Shown here: positions 1 through 9,802 of the stretch, one piece after another | Layout of the letters: each line of letters opens with the position of its first letter | Numbering within the stretch: position 1 is the first letter of the stretch | DNA from: Acinetobacter sp. ANC 7912 | GTDB taxonomy: Bacteria > Pseudomonadota > Gammaproteobacteria > Pseudomonadales > Moraxellaceae | Reading direction: 5' to 3' | DNA: 64,000 nucleotides | Assembly: GCF_039862785.1 (NCBI RefSeq) | Contig: NZ_CP156795.1 | Span: 2,604,001-2,668,000 of the forward strand | The notes under the pieces: model-generated | The model's database searches: none | What the model saw: only the letters and a program-made list of their open reading frames with translations | What the model was told of the DNA's origin: nothing | Position numbers and translations under genes: made by a program

Positions 1-149
1 GGATTCAGTCCCAACATCAGATCCCGGACACCGCCACCAACAATATAAGCTTCATAGCCAGCCTTGGTTAAGGCATCAATCACATCGAGGATATAAGAAG
101 GTAATTGAGCGGTTGATAAACCACATTTTGACGCGCGCAAAGTTTGCAA
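1..149 (-). CDS. pcnB: Poly(A) polymerase I, 5' part only (runs off the window)
   Basis: The visible 49 codons match the N-terminus of bacterial poly(A) polymerase I, which adds 3' poly(A) tails that mark RNA for decay. The nucleotidyltransferase signature GYEAYIVGGGVRDLMLG (about residues 29-45) is the diagnostic part; the catalytic aspartates lie beyond the window edge. No ATG is available. A TTG at 147-149 preceded by AGGAG ten bases upstream is the best start. The frame is open for eleven more codons upstream, with an Arg-rich RRRRQR stretch, so a start a little further up is possible. CCA-adding enzymes share the fold, but the visible residues fit PcnB better. Confidence 0.75.
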   Translation of the reverse strand, partial: MQTLRASKCGLSTAQLPSYILDVIDALTKAGYEAYIVGGGVRDLMLGLN

Positions 150-285
150 AAGACGCTGTCTCCTACGTCTGAACGTAAAATTCTAAGATGACGCTAATCA
201 TATCGCTTACACGGCTAAAGGGCAATTTGATTATGTCAATCCTCAGATCATGCTTGATTGAGGATTCACCTTAAATTCAGACCAT

Positions 286-708
286 TTACAGGGCCAATCG
301 CGCCTGATTTTTGGCAAATAAAGCCGGACCGATGCCCTTTACCAGCTGAATATCTTCAATGCGTTTAAACTTGCCATGGGTATTACGATATTCAATGATC
401 GCTTCAGCCTTTTTCTGACCAATGCCATGCAACTGCTGCAACTGTTCAGCCGTGGCAGAATTGAGCCGGATCTTATCTGCACTTGAAACAGCTGAAAGAG
501 TCGGCTTACTTAAATAATGGCTGGAAGGATTGATCTGCTGAGTAGCCTGCTGCTGTTTTAATCGGGCATCATGCTGTTCCTGTCGAGCCTTCCATTCTGC
601 ATAACTTTCAGCCTGGACAGCAGAAAAAGAACTGCTCAGTATAGATGAAATGAAGATCAGAGCGCTAATCAGCCTCCGGTATTTTGCTGGATAAATGATT
701 CTGGTCAT
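286..708 (-). CDS. ComEA-like helix-hairpin-helix protein, exported
   Basis: A 140-residue protein with an N-terminal hydrophobic signal (about 12-33, cleavage near AVQA/ES). A Gln-rich linker follows, then a tandem helix-hairpin-helix module at about 80-138 with the hairpins LHGIGQKKA and VKGIGPALF. This is the architecture of ComEA, the periplasmic DNA-binding protein that pulls transforming DNA across the outer membrane. Several small exported HhH proteins in competent bacteria share it, so a competence role is likely but not proven. The ATG at 708 lies inside the 3' end of mazG (44-bp overlap, different frame). No clear ribosome binding site is seen, which suggests translational coupling to mazG. 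Confidence 0.8.
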   Translation of the reverse strand: MTRIIYPAKYRRLISALIFISSILSSSFSAVQAESYAEWKARQEQHDARLKQQQATQQINPSSHYLSKPTLSAVSSADKIRLNSATAEQLQQLHGIGQKKAEAIIEYRNTHGKFKRIEDIQLVKGIGPALFAKNQARLAL

Positions 709-1480
709 GGTTCGCCTGTTGTTTTAATTGTTGTTTCGCCTGCTCCCACAGCTGATCCAGTTCAGTCAGTGACAGGTCTTCTATATTCAGGTTTTGTGCT
801 TTTGCCTGATGCTCCATCAGGGCAAATCGAGTGCGGAATTTATGAATGGTTCCAAGCAGCGCCATCTCACTCGAAACCCCAAGTTTACGACCAACATTGA
901 TCAGTGAAAATAAGCAGTCGCCAAACTCGTCCTGAATTTCGTCGGAATTTTGTCCAGCCAAAGCCTGTCTAAACTCTTCTAACTCTTCCTCGAGTTTACC
1001 CATAGCACCGACAACATCAGGGAAATCAAAGCCGATTTTTGCCACATTTTTCTGGATTTCATCAGCCTGTACCAAGGCCGGTGCATGTTTGACTTCATCT
1101 AGCCGTGAATATGGCTTGCCCTGCTTTTCCTTAGCTTTGATTTCTTTCCATAATACAGAAACATCTTCCGGACTCAATTTGGCAAATTGCTCCGCCTGAA
1201 ACACATGTGGATGACGGCGGATCAATTTATCCGTAATTGCTTGCACCACATCCTGAAAATCAAATGCACCCTGCTCGCTGTACAGCTGCGACTGGAATAC
1301 CACCTGTAATAACAGGTCGCCAAGTTCATCACGTACATCTTCAGCCTTGCCGGAACGCACTGCAGCTTCAACCTCATAAGCTTCTTCAATCGCATAACGG
1401 GTCAAGGATTCTGGAGTCTGCTGCCGATCCCAAGGACATTTTTCACGTAATTCACGCATGATGTTCAGTAATTGTTCCAC
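665..1480 (-). CDS. mazG: Nucleoside triphosphate pyrophosphohydrolase MazG
   Basis: MazG hydrolyses (d)NTPs to NMP plus pyrophosphate and acts in nucleotide-pool cleaning and stress control. The protein has 271 residues (usual about 263) and two MazG domains. The first carries IEEAYEVE (31-38) and DELGDLL (51-57), the metal-binding EExxE...ExxD pattern. The second repeats it with KLEEELEEF and DEFGDCL at about 160-195. The N-terminal CPWDRQQT is typical of the family. The start is GTG at 1480 with GAGG seven bases upstream; an ATG seven codons later would truncate the conserved N-terminus. The 3' end overlaps the downstream comEA-like gene. Confidence 0.93.
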   Translation of the reverse strand: MEQLLNIMRELREKCPWDRQQTPESLTRYAIEEAYEVEAAVRSGKAEDVRDELGDLLLQVVFQSQLYSEQGAFDFQDVVQAITDKLIRRHPHVFQAEQFAKLSPEDVSVLWKEIKAKEKQGKPYSRLDEVKHAPALVQADEIQKNVAKIGFDFPDVVGAMGKLEEELEEFRQALAGQNSDEIQDEFGDCLFSLINVGRKLGVSSEMALLGTIHKFRTRFALMEHQAKAQNLNIEDLSLTELDQLWEQAKQQLKQQANHDQNHLSSKIPEAD

Positions 1481-1582
1481 CTGACAACCTCTTTCTTTGA
1501 CCAGACCAGAAATCTGTTTGTGCTCAATGTTTGTTATGCTCTAAAGCAACCCATAAAAATAACCAACATGGAGACCAATAAA

Positions 1583-2356
1583 ATGCACAGTATCTTTATT
1601 AGCGGTGCAGCACAAGGAATTGGTGCCGCGGTTGCGAGTCTTTTTTACCAGCAGGGTTATAAAGTCGGGATCTATGATCTGAATACCACACTGGCTGAAC
1701 AGTTAGCTCAAAAGCTTGGCCCACATGCGCATGCAGGTTATCTGGATGTTGCCAGTTATGACTCCTGGCAAACTACTTTGAATGATTTTGCAAACTGGGC
1801 GGGTGAAATCAATATTCTGGTGAATAATGCCGGGGTACTGTATTCTGGAAATTTCGAACAGATACCTATTGAATCCCATCACCAAATTATCGACATCAAT
1901 GTCAAAGGCATGCTCAATGGCTGTCATGCCGCTTTTCCTTTTTTAAAACGTGCGTCCTTTGCCCGAGTCATAAACCTGTCGTCTGCTTCTGCAATTTATG
2001 GACAGGCCGATCTAGCTTCCTATTCCACCAGCAAATTTGCAGTACGTGGCCTCACGGAAAGCCTGGATATTGAATGGCATAAACATGGCATCCGGGTTAT
2101 GGATGTAATGCCGCTATTTGTAAATACAGCAATGGTGCAGGACATGCAGGCGGAAAGTATCAAAACAATAGGCGTGCATTTAAATGCCGAAGATGTGGCT
2201 TGGGATATCTTAAAACTGGTACAGCGCAAAGATCATCTACTGACCCCAACGCATCGTCTGGTCGGTTTTAGAAGTCAGTTTCTGTTTCATTTGTCACGAC
2301 TAAGCCCACAGTTTGTCAATCGGCTCAGTAATCTATGGATTGCCCGAAAATCCTAG
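1583..2356 (+). CDS. Short-chain dehydrogenase/reductase (SDR family)
   Basis: A 257-residue classical SDR, using NAD(P) to oxidise or reduce an unknown substrate. Seen in the sequence: the Rossmann glycine motif GAAQGIG near residue 8, NNAG at about 81-84, the catalytic Ser in NLSSAS, and YSTSK with Tyr about 147 and Lys about 151. The ATG at 1583 is chosen because GGAGA lies eight bases upstream. An ATG at 1568 has no ribosome binding site, and the longer open frame back to 1472 runs over the mazG start. The gene is divergent from mazG and ends three bases from the convergent phosphopantetheinyl transferase gene. The substrate cannot be told from sequence. Confidence 0.88.
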   Translation: MHSIFISGAAQGIGAAVASLFYQQGYKVGIYDLNTTLAEQLAQKLGPHAHAGYLDVASYDSWQTTLNDFANWAGEINILVNNAGVLYSGNFEQIPIESHHQIIDINVKGMLNGCHAAFPFLKRASFARVINLSSASAIYGQADLASYSTSKFAVRGLTESLDIEWHKHGIRVMDVMPLFVNTAMVQDMQAESIKTIGVHLNAEDVAWDILKLVQRKDHLLTPTHRLVGFRSQFLFHLSRLSPQFVNRLSNLWIARKS

Positions 2357-2359
2357 CTC

Positions 2360-3079
2360 TTAGATATTATGCAGAGGAGGATGCTGATAGATCTGAATCT
2401 GCGGGAAGCTAAATCCACGGCAGGATTGCTCAGCCTGCCAGGCCACACTTAGCATACATTCACCAATCCGGTAATTCTGATAGGCATAAGTACCTAAACC
2501 TTGCAAAGCACACATGCCACCATCTTGATTTGGATGTACTTGAGTATTCAGCTCATTTAGATTGATCCGAATCCCAAGACCATTGGCTTTTAGTACCGCT
2601 TCTTTGGTCGTCCAGACCTTAAACCAGTATTCCGGATCATAATCCAGTGACTGCCAGATTTTAAACTCTTCAGGATGAAAGGCATGCCCAGCCAAGGCTT
2701 CAAAACGGACCTTACGACTAAGTTCTTCAATATCCACACCTAAATTAGCCACCTGTTTACTCAACGCTAGCGCATACATATTCTTACTATGGGTATGATT
2801 AAACGAATACTCTGGATGTGCTTTTAAATAAGGTTTGCCATGTTCAGTGACAGCTAAATCTTCAGGTATGACTTCTATTTGAAAAAAATCTTTCAATTGC
2901 TGATTACGATAATGATAAATCGCCTGTTTCCGTACTTGTATCCATGTGCGCTGATCAGCATCATGAGTATTCATTATAATCTGATCAATAGCTGCGATCC
3001 GAACTTGAATTTGGTTTAGCACAATAGTTAAAACATCTAAATTATCATCTCGATTATAAACATAACCTGCGATTAGCAA
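2360..3079 (-). CDS. 4'-phosphopantetheinyl transferase superfamily protein (Sfp type)
   Basis: Transfers phosphopantetheine from CoA to a carrier-protein serine. The two family signatures are present: LGVDIEE (113-119, Mg2+-binding Asp and Glu) and WTTKEAVLK (156-164), with GKPYL at 81-85. At 239 residues it fits Sfp/EntD-type enzymes rather than the roughly 125-residue AcpS. The best start for a full-length protein is a TTG at 3079, but no good ribosome binding site precedes it. The next ATG (2974) would remove 35 N-terminal residues. No peptide or polyketide synthase genes are nearby, so the carrier protein served is unknown. Confidence 0.85.
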   Translation of the reverse strand: MLIAGYVYNRDDNLDVLTIVLNQIQVRIAAIDQIIMNTHDADQRTWIQVRKQAIYHYRNQQLKDFFQIEVIPEDLAVTEHGKPYLKAHPEYSFNHTHSKNMYALALSKQVANLGVDIEELSRKVRFEALAGHAFHPEEFKIWQSLDYDPEYWFKVWTTKEAVLKANGLGIRINLNELNTQVHPNQDGGMCALQGLGTYAYQNYRIGECMLSVAWQAEQSCRGFSFPQIQIYQHPPLHNI

Positions 3080-3259
3080 AGATTAAGGTGATCGATTTCC
3101 TGTGCTTCATAGCGATTTCTCACGATTCCAGAATTTTTTCTTACAAAAATCAACTCGACTTTAGGATATAACTTGATGATAAATAAAGTCATATCTATTA
3201 AAATAAAAAACGTTACAATAATCACACAATTAACAACACTTCAATAAGAGGGTCTTTAT

Positions 3260-3829
3260 ATGTATAAAAAGCTTGCGCTCAGCTTGATGCTAGGGGGGTT
3301 ATCTTTATCGGTTTCTGCAGGTAGTTGGCTGGAAGCTGCAACTACAGTATTAGGGGCAAAAAATGGGGCGATCATGGATCAGGCTGAAGCAAATATCGAA
3401 CGCAGTCGTGCCCAAGCAAATGCCGCTGTTGCACGTGCAGATGCAGCATACGCCTCGAACTATAATGCTGCTTCTCAAAAGAATAATAGTGTTTATTCTA
3501 CCAGTTACTTAAAAACTTTAGATTGTACAGATCTTGCAGTTGAAGCAAAAAGCTTTGAACGCACACTTGCAGCTGCTCAAGCAGCCCAAGAACAGGCCAA
3601 TGCCCAAGCAAATAACCCGGTATCACGATTCGCCGGATTAGCGAGCGGTGCGCTTTCTGCGTTTGCAGGTCAATCTGAATCTGTTGCACGCGCGAGTAAA
3701 ATCACAAGTGCATTAAGTGGTAATAATACGCAAAATAATGCTGCAGCATCTCAAGATGTTGTGGATGTAGCGGTAGCGAATTTGGAAAATATTCGCATTT
3801 ACCAAAAAGCAAAGAAATGTTCTATCTAA
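3260..3829 (+). CDS. Ala/Gln/Asn-rich exported protein of unknown function
   Basis: I do not recognise a family. The 189-residue product has a clear signal peptide (1-20, ending SVSA/GS). The mature part is rich in Ala, Asn, Gln and Ser, with long runs that look helical or coiled-coil (AEANIERSRAQANAAVARAD). Two cysteines, in TLDCTDL near the middle and KKCSI at the very C-terminus, could form a disulphide. It has its own promoter region (3080-3259), GAGGGTC before the ATG, and a strong terminator after the stop, so it is probably a single-gene transcript. An envelope or surface role is a guess from the signal peptide only. Confidence 0.75.
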   Translation: MYKKLALSLMLGGLSLSVSAGSWLEAATTVLGAKNGAIMDQAEANIERSRAQANAAVARADAAYASNYNAASQKNNSVYSTSYLKTLDCTDLAVEAKSFERTLAAAQAAQEQANAQANNPVSRFAGLASGALSAFAGQSESVARASKITSALSGNNTQNNAAASQDVVDVAVANLENIRIYQKAKKCSI

Positions 3830-3853
3830 TGACCAAGATCATTTAAGAAACAT

Positions 3854-3881
3854 AAAAAAGCCTGCATCTGCAGGCTTTTTT
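3854..3881. terminator. Bidirectional rho-independent terminator
   Basis: Perfect arms AAAAAAGCCTGCA and TGCAGGCTTTTTT around a 2-base centre. It lies between the convergent 189-aa protein gene and der, with T runs in both directions. Confidence 0.85.
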
Positions 3882-3895
3882 GATTCCAACACAGC

Positions 3896-5308
3896 TCAAC
3901 CGCGTTTGAATTTCTTCTCGGCTTTCTTGAATTTCTGGACATAACGGCGACGACGCGCAGCAGTACGTTCATCCACTTTATTTTTACGACCTTCAAACGG
4001 GTTTTCCGAAGTCTTGAATTCGATTTTGACTGGCGTGCCTTCCAACTTGTAGACCTTACGGAATACGTTTTCCAAATAACGGCGATAGTCTGCAGGGGTT
4101 TTATCGACCTTGTTACCATGAATGACGATGGTCGGCGGGTTCTGTCCGCCAATATGCGCATAACGCATTTTGATCGCACGACCTTGTACTTTCGGTGGAT
4201 GATGCGCTTCCACTGCATCCTGCAAAATCTGGGTGATTTTCGCAGGTGAAACTTTTAAATGCGAAGATTCGTAGGCACGGTGAATCGATGGATACAGATC
4301 CCCCACTCCAGTACCATGCAGTGCAGAAATCAAGTGAATTTTCGCCCATGGAATAAAGTCAAAGCGACGCTCCACATCCAACTTACATTGCTTGCGATCA
4401 TACTCAGACATATTGTCCCATTTGTTAATCGCAATCACGATGGCACGACCAGCGTCAATCGCATAACCAATCAGGTGCAAGTCCTGCTCGACGATACCTT
4501 CACGCGCATCAACAACGATCACCACGACATGGGCATCTTTCATTGCCTGCAAGGTTTTCACGATTGAGAATTTCTCAATCATCTCATCCACTTTACCTTT
4601 ACGGCGCACACCGGCAGTATCAATCAGGGTGTATTTACGGCCATCACGCTCAAATGGGATATAGATTGAGTCACGTGTCGTACCTGGCTGGTCAAAGGCC
4701 ACCACACGGTCTTCACCCAGCAGACGGTTCACCAGTGTTGATTTACCCACATTAGGACGACCGATTACCGCTAAACGTAAACCGGTATCAGCATCGTGTT
4801 CTTCCGGATTTTCATCTTCAGACACATCCTGCAGCACTTCTTCAAGCATCTGCTGAACACCGCGACCATGGCTGGCAGCTACCTGCATCGGCTCACCCAT
4901 ACCGAGTTTATAGAACTCGACCAGCGCGGCTTCTGCATGCACCCCATCGACCTTGTTGGCAACAAGAAAAACTTTTTTACCTAAAGTCCGTAATTCACGG
5001 GCAATCTGTTCATCAGAAGCCAATAGTCCGGCACGGGCATCGACCACAAAAATGATCATGTCCGCTTCATGGATCGCAGTTTTGGACTGCTCTGCCATGT
5101 AGGAGTCGATACCACCTTCTGTTTCACCAATACCGCCAGTATCGACCACAATGAAGGATTTGTTTTGATAGACAGCATCGCCATATTTACGGTCACGTGT
5201 CAGACCGGCAAAGTCTGCCACCAATGCGTCACGGCTCTTGGTTATCTGGTTGAACAGGGTTGATTTTCCGACGTTCGGACGACCAATGAGCGCAATTACG
5301 GGTTTCAT
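3896..5308 (-). CDS. der: Ribosome biogenesis GTPase Der (EngA)
   Basis: Essential double-GTPase that assists maturation of the 50S subunit. Two tandem G domains are seen. G1 motifs [13 protein letters not shown] (about 7) and [13 protein letters not shown] (about 183) are followed by DTGG and DTAG (G3) and by NKVD and NKWD (G4). A C-terminal KH-like domain (about 360-470) ends in a very basic tail. The length of 470 is normal, and the start is ATG. It follows bamB on the same strand, but a terminator in the 176-bp gap suggests der also has its own promoter. Confidence 0.97.
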   Translation of the reverse strand: MKPVIALIGRPNVGKSTLFNQITKSRDALVADFAGLTRDRKYGDAVYQNKSFIVVDTGGIGETEGGIDSYMAEQSKTAIHEADMIIFVVDARAGLLASDEQIARELRTLGKKVFLVANKVDGVHAEAALVEFYKLGMGEPMQVAASHGRGVQQMLEEVLQDVSEDENPEEHDADTGLRLAVIGRPNVGKSTLVNRLLGEDRVVAFDQPGTTRDSIYIPFERDGRKYTLIDTAGVRRKGKVDEMIEKFSIVKTLQAMKDAHVVVIVVDAREGIVEQDLHLIGYAIDAGRAIVIAINKWDNMSEYDRKQCKLDVERRFDFIPWAKIHLISALHGTGVGDLYPSIHRAYESSHLKVSPAKITQILQDAVEAHHPPKVQGRAIKMRYAHIGGQNPPTIVIHGNKVDKTPADYRRYLENVFRKVYKLEGTPVKIEFKTSENPFEGRKNKVDERTAARRRRYVQKFKKAEKKFKRG

Positions 5309-5403
5309 AGATTAACCTTTATTCAATATCAGGCTGTCTAAAAATGGCCTGAACATCAGAAAGTTCTGGAAGAAAATAGAAATAGGATTAAAGCCTAAAA
5401 TAA

Positions 5404-5439
5404 ATAAAAACACGGGGCATTGAATATTCAATCACCCCG
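5404..5439 (-). terminator. Terminator after bamB
   Basis: On the minus strand a CGGGG/CCCCG stem encloses an ATTGAATATTCAAT inner palindrome and is followed by a T-rich run (GTGTTTTTATTT). It separates the bamB operon from der. Confidence 0.65.
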
Positions 5440-5484
5440 CGTCAAAAATACGGTTGGCTTATTTTAGCATAAGCCAAAGAAAAA

Positions 5485-6633
5485 TTAACGATTCTGCCAG
5501 ATGCTATACGCGCCCTTGCGAGTCGAAACATAGAGCTGGTTGTCGATCACACGCAGTGTGCGCACCTCACCAGACGTTTTTGAACGACCAATAATCTGAC
5601 CCGTTGCTGGATCAATCAGGTGCAGTACACCATCTAAATCACCCACCACCAGATCACCACCCAACATTACTGGGTTGCTCAGCTTACGGTGCAGCAACTG
5701 GTCATTTTCCCAAAGTTTCTGGCCTGAGGTAATTTCATACGCCGCGATCTTGCCATCAGTTTGAGCAACAAACACTCCATTACCGACCACTTCTGGACGT
5801 TGAATACTGCTGGCATCCTCACTCCAGATGATCTGCTGTGAAGCCAGATCCAGTACAGTCACCTGACCTTGATAACTAGTCGTCACAACAAACTGGCCAG
5901 CCACTACTGGTTCACCATCAATATCATTTAAACGCTGGATATCAGAACGGCCATCAGACACCGCAACACGGCGCTGCATTTTCGGCACACCTGTTACGGC
6001 ATCGATAGCGTAAATATAGCCATTCGCAGATGCGATCAGCACATGGCGTGGATCCAGTGCAACAGGTGCAGCCTGACCACGGAGGCTGAATTGTACATTA
6101 GGCAGCTTATAAGTCCAGACTTCTTTACCACTGCCTGCTTCATGCGAAAATACTGTTCCATCATTAGCAATGCTAATCACGCGATCGGCATGAATCAGTG
6201 ATGGCGCAATCACCGCGCCAGATAATTGTGCTGCCCAGCGTTGCTCGCCAATTTGCTGATCCAGTGCAAACAACTGGCCTTTGGTATTCCCGACAATCAC
6301 CAGACCTTGAGCGGCTTCTACACCCGCGCTCAAACCAGCTTTAGTCACTTTTTTCTGCCATAAGCGTTGTTTACCTTGGTAAGCCGTCACTTCACCATTT
6401 GGATTGACCGCGAACACCACGCCATTATCGACATCTAGACGCAAACGTAACGGATCGGCTTCATCAGTCGAAGAAACGCTGCTGGAAAATACAGGAACCA
6501 GAGTTTTTGCCTGTGCAAGTTTTGGCAGTGGATTTGGCTTGGCCTCTTCCACTTTAATACTTTTTCCCGCACACCCCGCAAGGGCAAGGGTTAAAACCGT
6601 TAAGGCACAGGTGAGTTTGTATTTTCTATTCAT
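5485..6633 (-). CDS. bamB: Outer membrane protein assembly factor BamB
   Basis: Lipoprotein of the BAM complex that inserts beta-barrel proteins into the outer membrane. The 382-residue protein has a signal peptide with lipobox LAGC (lipidated Cys about 21). The rest is an eight-bladed propeller of PQQ-like repeats, with recurring motifs such as GNTKGQLFALD, ANGYIYAID, VFVAQTDGKIAAYE and GDLDGVLHLID. Its ATG overlaps the end of yfgM by four bases, so the two are translationally coupled. It is the last gene of the rlmN-to-bamB run, ahead of a terminator. Confidence 0.95.
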   Translation of the reverse strand: MNRKYKLTCALTVLTLALAGCAGKSIKVEEAKPNPLPKLAQAKTLVPVFSSSVSSTDEADPLRLRLDVDNGVVFAVNPNGEVTAYQGKQRLWQKKVTKAGLSAGVEAAQGLVIVGNTKGQLFALDQQIGEQRWAAQLSGAVIAPSLIHADRVISIANDGTVFSHEAGSGKEVWTYKLPNVQFSLRGQAAPVALDPRHVLIASANGYIYAIDAVTGVPKMQRRVAVSDGRSDIQRLNDIDGEPVVAGQFVVTTSYQGQVTVLDLASQQIIWSEDASSIQRPEVVGNGVFVAQTDGKIAAYEITSGQKLWENDQLLHRKLSNPVMLGGDLVVGDLDGVLHLIDPATGQIIGRSKTSGEVRTLRVIDNQLYVSTRKGAYSIWQNR

Positions 6634-7328
6634 TCAGTTTCTTCCACTTGTGTATCTATAATCGGGCGTTCAATTTCAGGATCATCGACCAATACGCCTA
6701 CACTTTCTAGTTTAATTTGTAAAATTTGACGTTCTTCTTTACGTTCTACCAAGGCATCCCATGCACTTTGATACACTTTTTTGGCATTTTCAATATCATT
6801 TTTGGCAACATAGATATCACCACGTGCTTCATCTGCGGTTGCCTTGAATGCAGGCTCAGTGACTGCATCCAGTGTTTTTAAGGCTTCATCATATTTTTTC
6901 TGTGCCAGCTGTGCGTAAGCCAGTCGCAGTTTGACGATCTGCACCAGACCAGCGTCGTCCACTTTCGAATTTTCAACTTTCTTCAGGGCACGTTCAGCCG
7001 CAGCATAATCCTGCTTGTCATAAGCCAGTTTCGCCATGACCAGCTGGGTCTGGATCGCCTGTGCTGAATCCGGTGCTTCTTTGACAATCTTGTCCGCTGT
7101 TTCTGCAAGTTTAGCAAAAGCATCACCTTGTGCAGCACCGGCTTCATCCATCAACTGTTGCACCCGGGCAGTTTCTTTTTGCGACTCCGCTAAGTTTTTC
7201 TTCTGCCAATATTCCCATCCGAAAAAGGCAATCAGCGCAACCAGAATCCCAGTAATGATAGAAGAACCATACTTCTTGGTGAAGGATTTCAAACTTTCCA
7301 GTTGATCATCATCACTTATTGCACTCAT
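6630..7328 (-). CDS. yfgM: YfgM family TPR protein (ancillary SecYEG translocon subunit)
   Basis: A 232-residue inner-membrane protein. It has a cytoplasmic N-terminus (about 1-23), one transmembrane helix (about 24-44, ITGILVALIAFFGWEYW) and a periplasmic helical TPR-like domain. In E. coli YfgM binds the translocon and PpiD and affects envelope stress signalling. That role is taken from the family. It sits between hisS and bamB, the conserved gammaproteobacterial position. The 30-bp gap to hisS and 4-bp overlap with bamB indicate one operon. Confidence 0.88.
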   Translation of the reverse strand: MSAISDDDQLESLKSFTKKYGSSIITGILVALIAFFGWEYWQKKNLAESQKETARVQQLMDEAGAAQGDAFAKLAETADKIVKEAPDSAQAIQTQLVMAKLAYDKQDYAAAERALKKVENSKVDDAGLVQIVKLRLAYAQLAQKKYDEALKTLDAVTEPAFKATADEARGDIYVAKNDIENAKKVYQSAWDALVERKEERQILQIKLESVGVLVDDPEIERPIIDTQVEETE

Positions 7329-7358
7329 GCGATTGCCCCTTTCCGAATATTTTATCGA

Positions 7359-8654
7359 TTATTTTGAAGAAATTTTAGTTGTGAAAAATGACACAAAGTC
7401 AGCAAATGCTACTTCCGATTGCTCTGCAGTCGCCAGCTCTTTCACAGTGAAGGTCTGTGCTTCCAGCTCACGCTCACCAATGATCGCTGCATACAGGGCA
7501 CCAGACTGGTCGGCTTTTTTCATCTGGGATTTCATCGAACCTTGTGAACCGACTTTCAGACGAATCGTGCTACCTGCCGCTTCCAGCTGGTCACGGATCT
7601 GTTCAGCCAGTACCAGTGCTTTGCCTTGAGAAGCCGGATCAGCCACCAAGAACACTTCACAATCACGTACCGGGGTATTATCTTCGACCTGTTCCAGCAG
7701 AAGCAATAAACGCTCCATACCCATCGCAAAACCTACTGCAGGTACAGACTGATCAGGCTTACCTTTCAGCTGACCGACCAGACCATCATAACGACCGCCG
7801 GCACATACAGTCCCTTGCGAACCTAAATGAGTCGTGGTCCATTCAAATACGGTTTTGTTGTAATAATCCAGACCACGCACCAGTTTCTGATTGATCACGA
7901 AGCTAATACCTGCATCAGTCAAATATTGCTGTAACTGGTTGAAATGCGCTAGTGTTTCTTCTCCCATAAAGTCGTGAAGTTTAGGCGCATTTTCCAAGAT
8001 GCTTTGTGTTTTGGCATCTTTGGAATCCAGAATACGCAATGGATTAGTCGTCAGACGACGTTGAGAGTCTTCATCCAAGTCTGCTTTATGCGCTTGCAGG
8101 AAATCCACCAGTGCCGCACGGTAATTCGCACGTTCTTCTGATTCACCTAGTGTATTGAGTTCAAGTTGAACTTTGTCTGCAACACCCATACGTTTCCAAA
8201 GACGTGCAGTCATTAGGATCAGTTCAGCATCTTGGTCAGGCGTTGCCACACCAAAGGTTTCTACACCAAACTGGTGGAACTGGCGGTAACGGCCTTTTTG
8301 CGGTTTTTCATAGCGGAACATTGGCCCGATATACCACACTTTTGGTGTTGCGCCACGCAGCAGGTTATGCTCCAGCATGGCACGTACACAGCCCGCAGTA
8401 CCTTCAGGACGCAGGGTCAAAGACTCAGGTGGATTACCTTTGTCCAGGAAAGTGTACATTTCTTTTTCAACGATATCCGTTGCATCACCAATCGAACGCT
8501 TGAACAGATTGGTCTGTTCAACCATCGGCAAACGGATTTGTTGATAGCCATAGGCATCCATCAAACCGGATAGATGCTGTTCAAGACGTCTCCATGCTGG
8601 GGTTTGCGTTGGGAGAATGTCATTAAAACCTTTAATTGCGACGATTGAACTCAT
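7359..8654 (-). CDS. hisS: Histidyl-tRNA synthetase
   Basis: Class II aminoacyl-tRNA synthetase charging tRNA-His. The 431-residue protein shows motif 2 ([19 protein letters not shown], about 112-130) and the histidine-specific motifs LVRGLDYY and AGGRYDGL. Motif 3 ([12 protein letters not shown]) and the C-terminal anticodon-binding domain (about 335-431) follow. It starts at an ATG three bases after the ispG stop, so it is cotranscribed with ispG. Nothing unusual. Confidence 0.97.
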   Translation of the reverse strand: MSSIVAIKGFNDILPTQTPAWRRLEQHLSGLMDAYGYQQIRLPMVEQTNLFKRSIGDATDIVEKEMYTFLDKGNPPESLTLRPEGTAGCVRAMLEHNLLRGATPKVWYIGPMFRYEKPQKGRYRQFHQFGVETFGVATPDQDAELILMTARLWKRMGVADKVQLELNTLGESEERANYRAALVDFLQAHKADLDEDSQRRLTTNPLRILDSKDAKTQSILENAPKLHDFMGEETLAHFNQLQQYLTDAGISFVINQKLVRGLDYYNKTVFEWTTTHLGSQGTVCAGGRYDGLVGQLKGKPDQSVPAVGFAMGMERLLLLLEQVEDNTPVRDCEVFLVADPASQGKALVLAEQIRDQLEAAGSTIRLKVGSQGSMKSQMKKADQSGALYAAIIGERELEAQTFTVKELATAEQSEVAFADFVSFFTTKISSK

Positions 8655-8657
8655 GAT

Positions 8658-9779
8658 CTACTCAGAAAAACCTGTGCGAATAATTTCTTTTGATTTAGCT
8701 TCTTCAAGCTGAGAAACACGTTGACGAACCATAGCTTCGATTTCATCAACCAGTTGATTGGTATCGATTAAGTGGCTCTTTTCGCCATTACGATACACCA
8801 GTGAACGTGGAGTTGCACCTACCACACCGATATCAGCCTCTTTGGCTTCGCCCGGACCATTCACTTTACAGCCAATTACGGACACGTCCATCGGCACACG
8901 TACATCTTCCAGACGCTCTTCCAGGGTCTGCATCACTTTAATCACGTTAAATTCCTGACGTGAACAACTTGGGCAGGCAATAAAGTTAATCCCATTAGAA
9001 CGCAGACCTAAAGATTTCAGGATATCGAAACCAATTTTGACTTCTTCCTCAGGCTCAGCCGCCAGAGAAATACGCATGGTATCGCCAATGCCTTCCATTA
9101 GCAGACCACCGAGGGCAATCGCTGATTTCACCGAACCGGTACGGTAAATCCCGGCTTCGGTTACCCCAAGATGTAATGGATTATCAATCTGTTGAGACAG
9201 CAGACGATACGCATCCATGGTCAGGAATACGTTTGATGCTTTTACTGATACTTTAAATTCCTGGAAGTCCAGACGGTCCAGAATATCAATATGGCGCATT
9301 GCAGATTCCAGCAAGGCCTGACCTGTTGGCTCGCCATATTTTTTCTGGATATCTTTTTCCAGTGAACCGGCATTCACACCAATACGCATGGAAATATCAT
9401 GGTGTTTTGCTGCTGCCACCACTTCACGCACTTTGGCTTCTGAACCAATATTCCCCGGGTTAATCCGCAGACAGTCCGCCCCCATGTCCGCAACGGCAAG
9501 GGCAATTTTGTAGTCGAAGTGAATATCCGCGACCAGTGGCACATCGACCTGCTTACGGATTTCACCGAACGCTGCCGCTGCTTCCATACTTGGCACAGAA
9601 ACCCGCATGATGTCCGCACCTGCCGCAACACAGCGCTGGATTTGTGCCACCGTGGCTGCCACATCACAAGTTTCGGTATTGGTCATACTCTGGATGCTGA
9701 TAGGCGCATCACCACCGACATAAACTGAACCGACACGAATCTTGCGAGTTGGACGGCGTTGGATCGGATTCACTATCAT
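8658..9779 (-). CDS. ispG: 4-hydroxy-3-methylbut-2-en-1-yl diphosphate synthase
   Basis: [4Fe-4S] enzyme of the MEP isoprenoid pathway that converts MEcPP to HMBPP. At 373 residues it is the usual proteobacterial short form. It begins [16 protein letters not shown], has a TIM-barrel part, and ends with the cluster-binding segment. The cluster cysteines are in IACPSCSR (about 268-275) and [17 protein letters not shown] (about 304-320), with the conserved glutamate after NGPG. Gene order rodZ-ispG-hisS is conserved in gammaproteobacteria. Confidence 0.97.
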   Translation of the reverse strand: MIVNPIQRRPTRKIRVGSVYVGGDAPISIQSMTNTETCDVAATVAQIQRCVAAGADIMRVSVPSMEAAAAFGEIRKQVDVPLVADIHFDYKIALAVADMGADCLRINPGNIGSEAKVREVVAAAKHHDISMRIGVNAGSLEKDIQKKYGEPTGQALLESAMRHIDILDRLDFQEFKVSVKASNVFLTMDAYRLLSQQIDNPLHLGVTEAGIYRTGSVKSAIALGGLLMEGIGDTMRISLAAEPEEEVKIGFDILKSLGLRSNGINFIACPSCSRQEFNVIKVMQTLEERLEDVRVPMDVSVIGCKVNGPGEAKEADIGVVGATPRSLVYRNGEKSHLIDTNQLVDEIEAMVRQRVSQLEEAKSKEIIRTGFSE

Positions 9780-9802
9780 GATTTGCTTCTACTCTTTTGC
9801 CC

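Noticed and set aside
238..266. Inverted repeat AATCCTCA/TGAGGATT downstream of the comEA-like gene, considered as a terminator
   Set aside because: Thirteen-base loop and no T run on the minus strand; too weak to call.
1472..1582. Longer N-terminus for the short-chain dehydrogenase
   Set aside because: It would overlap the mazG start, has no ribosome binding site and adds residues not found in the SDR fold.
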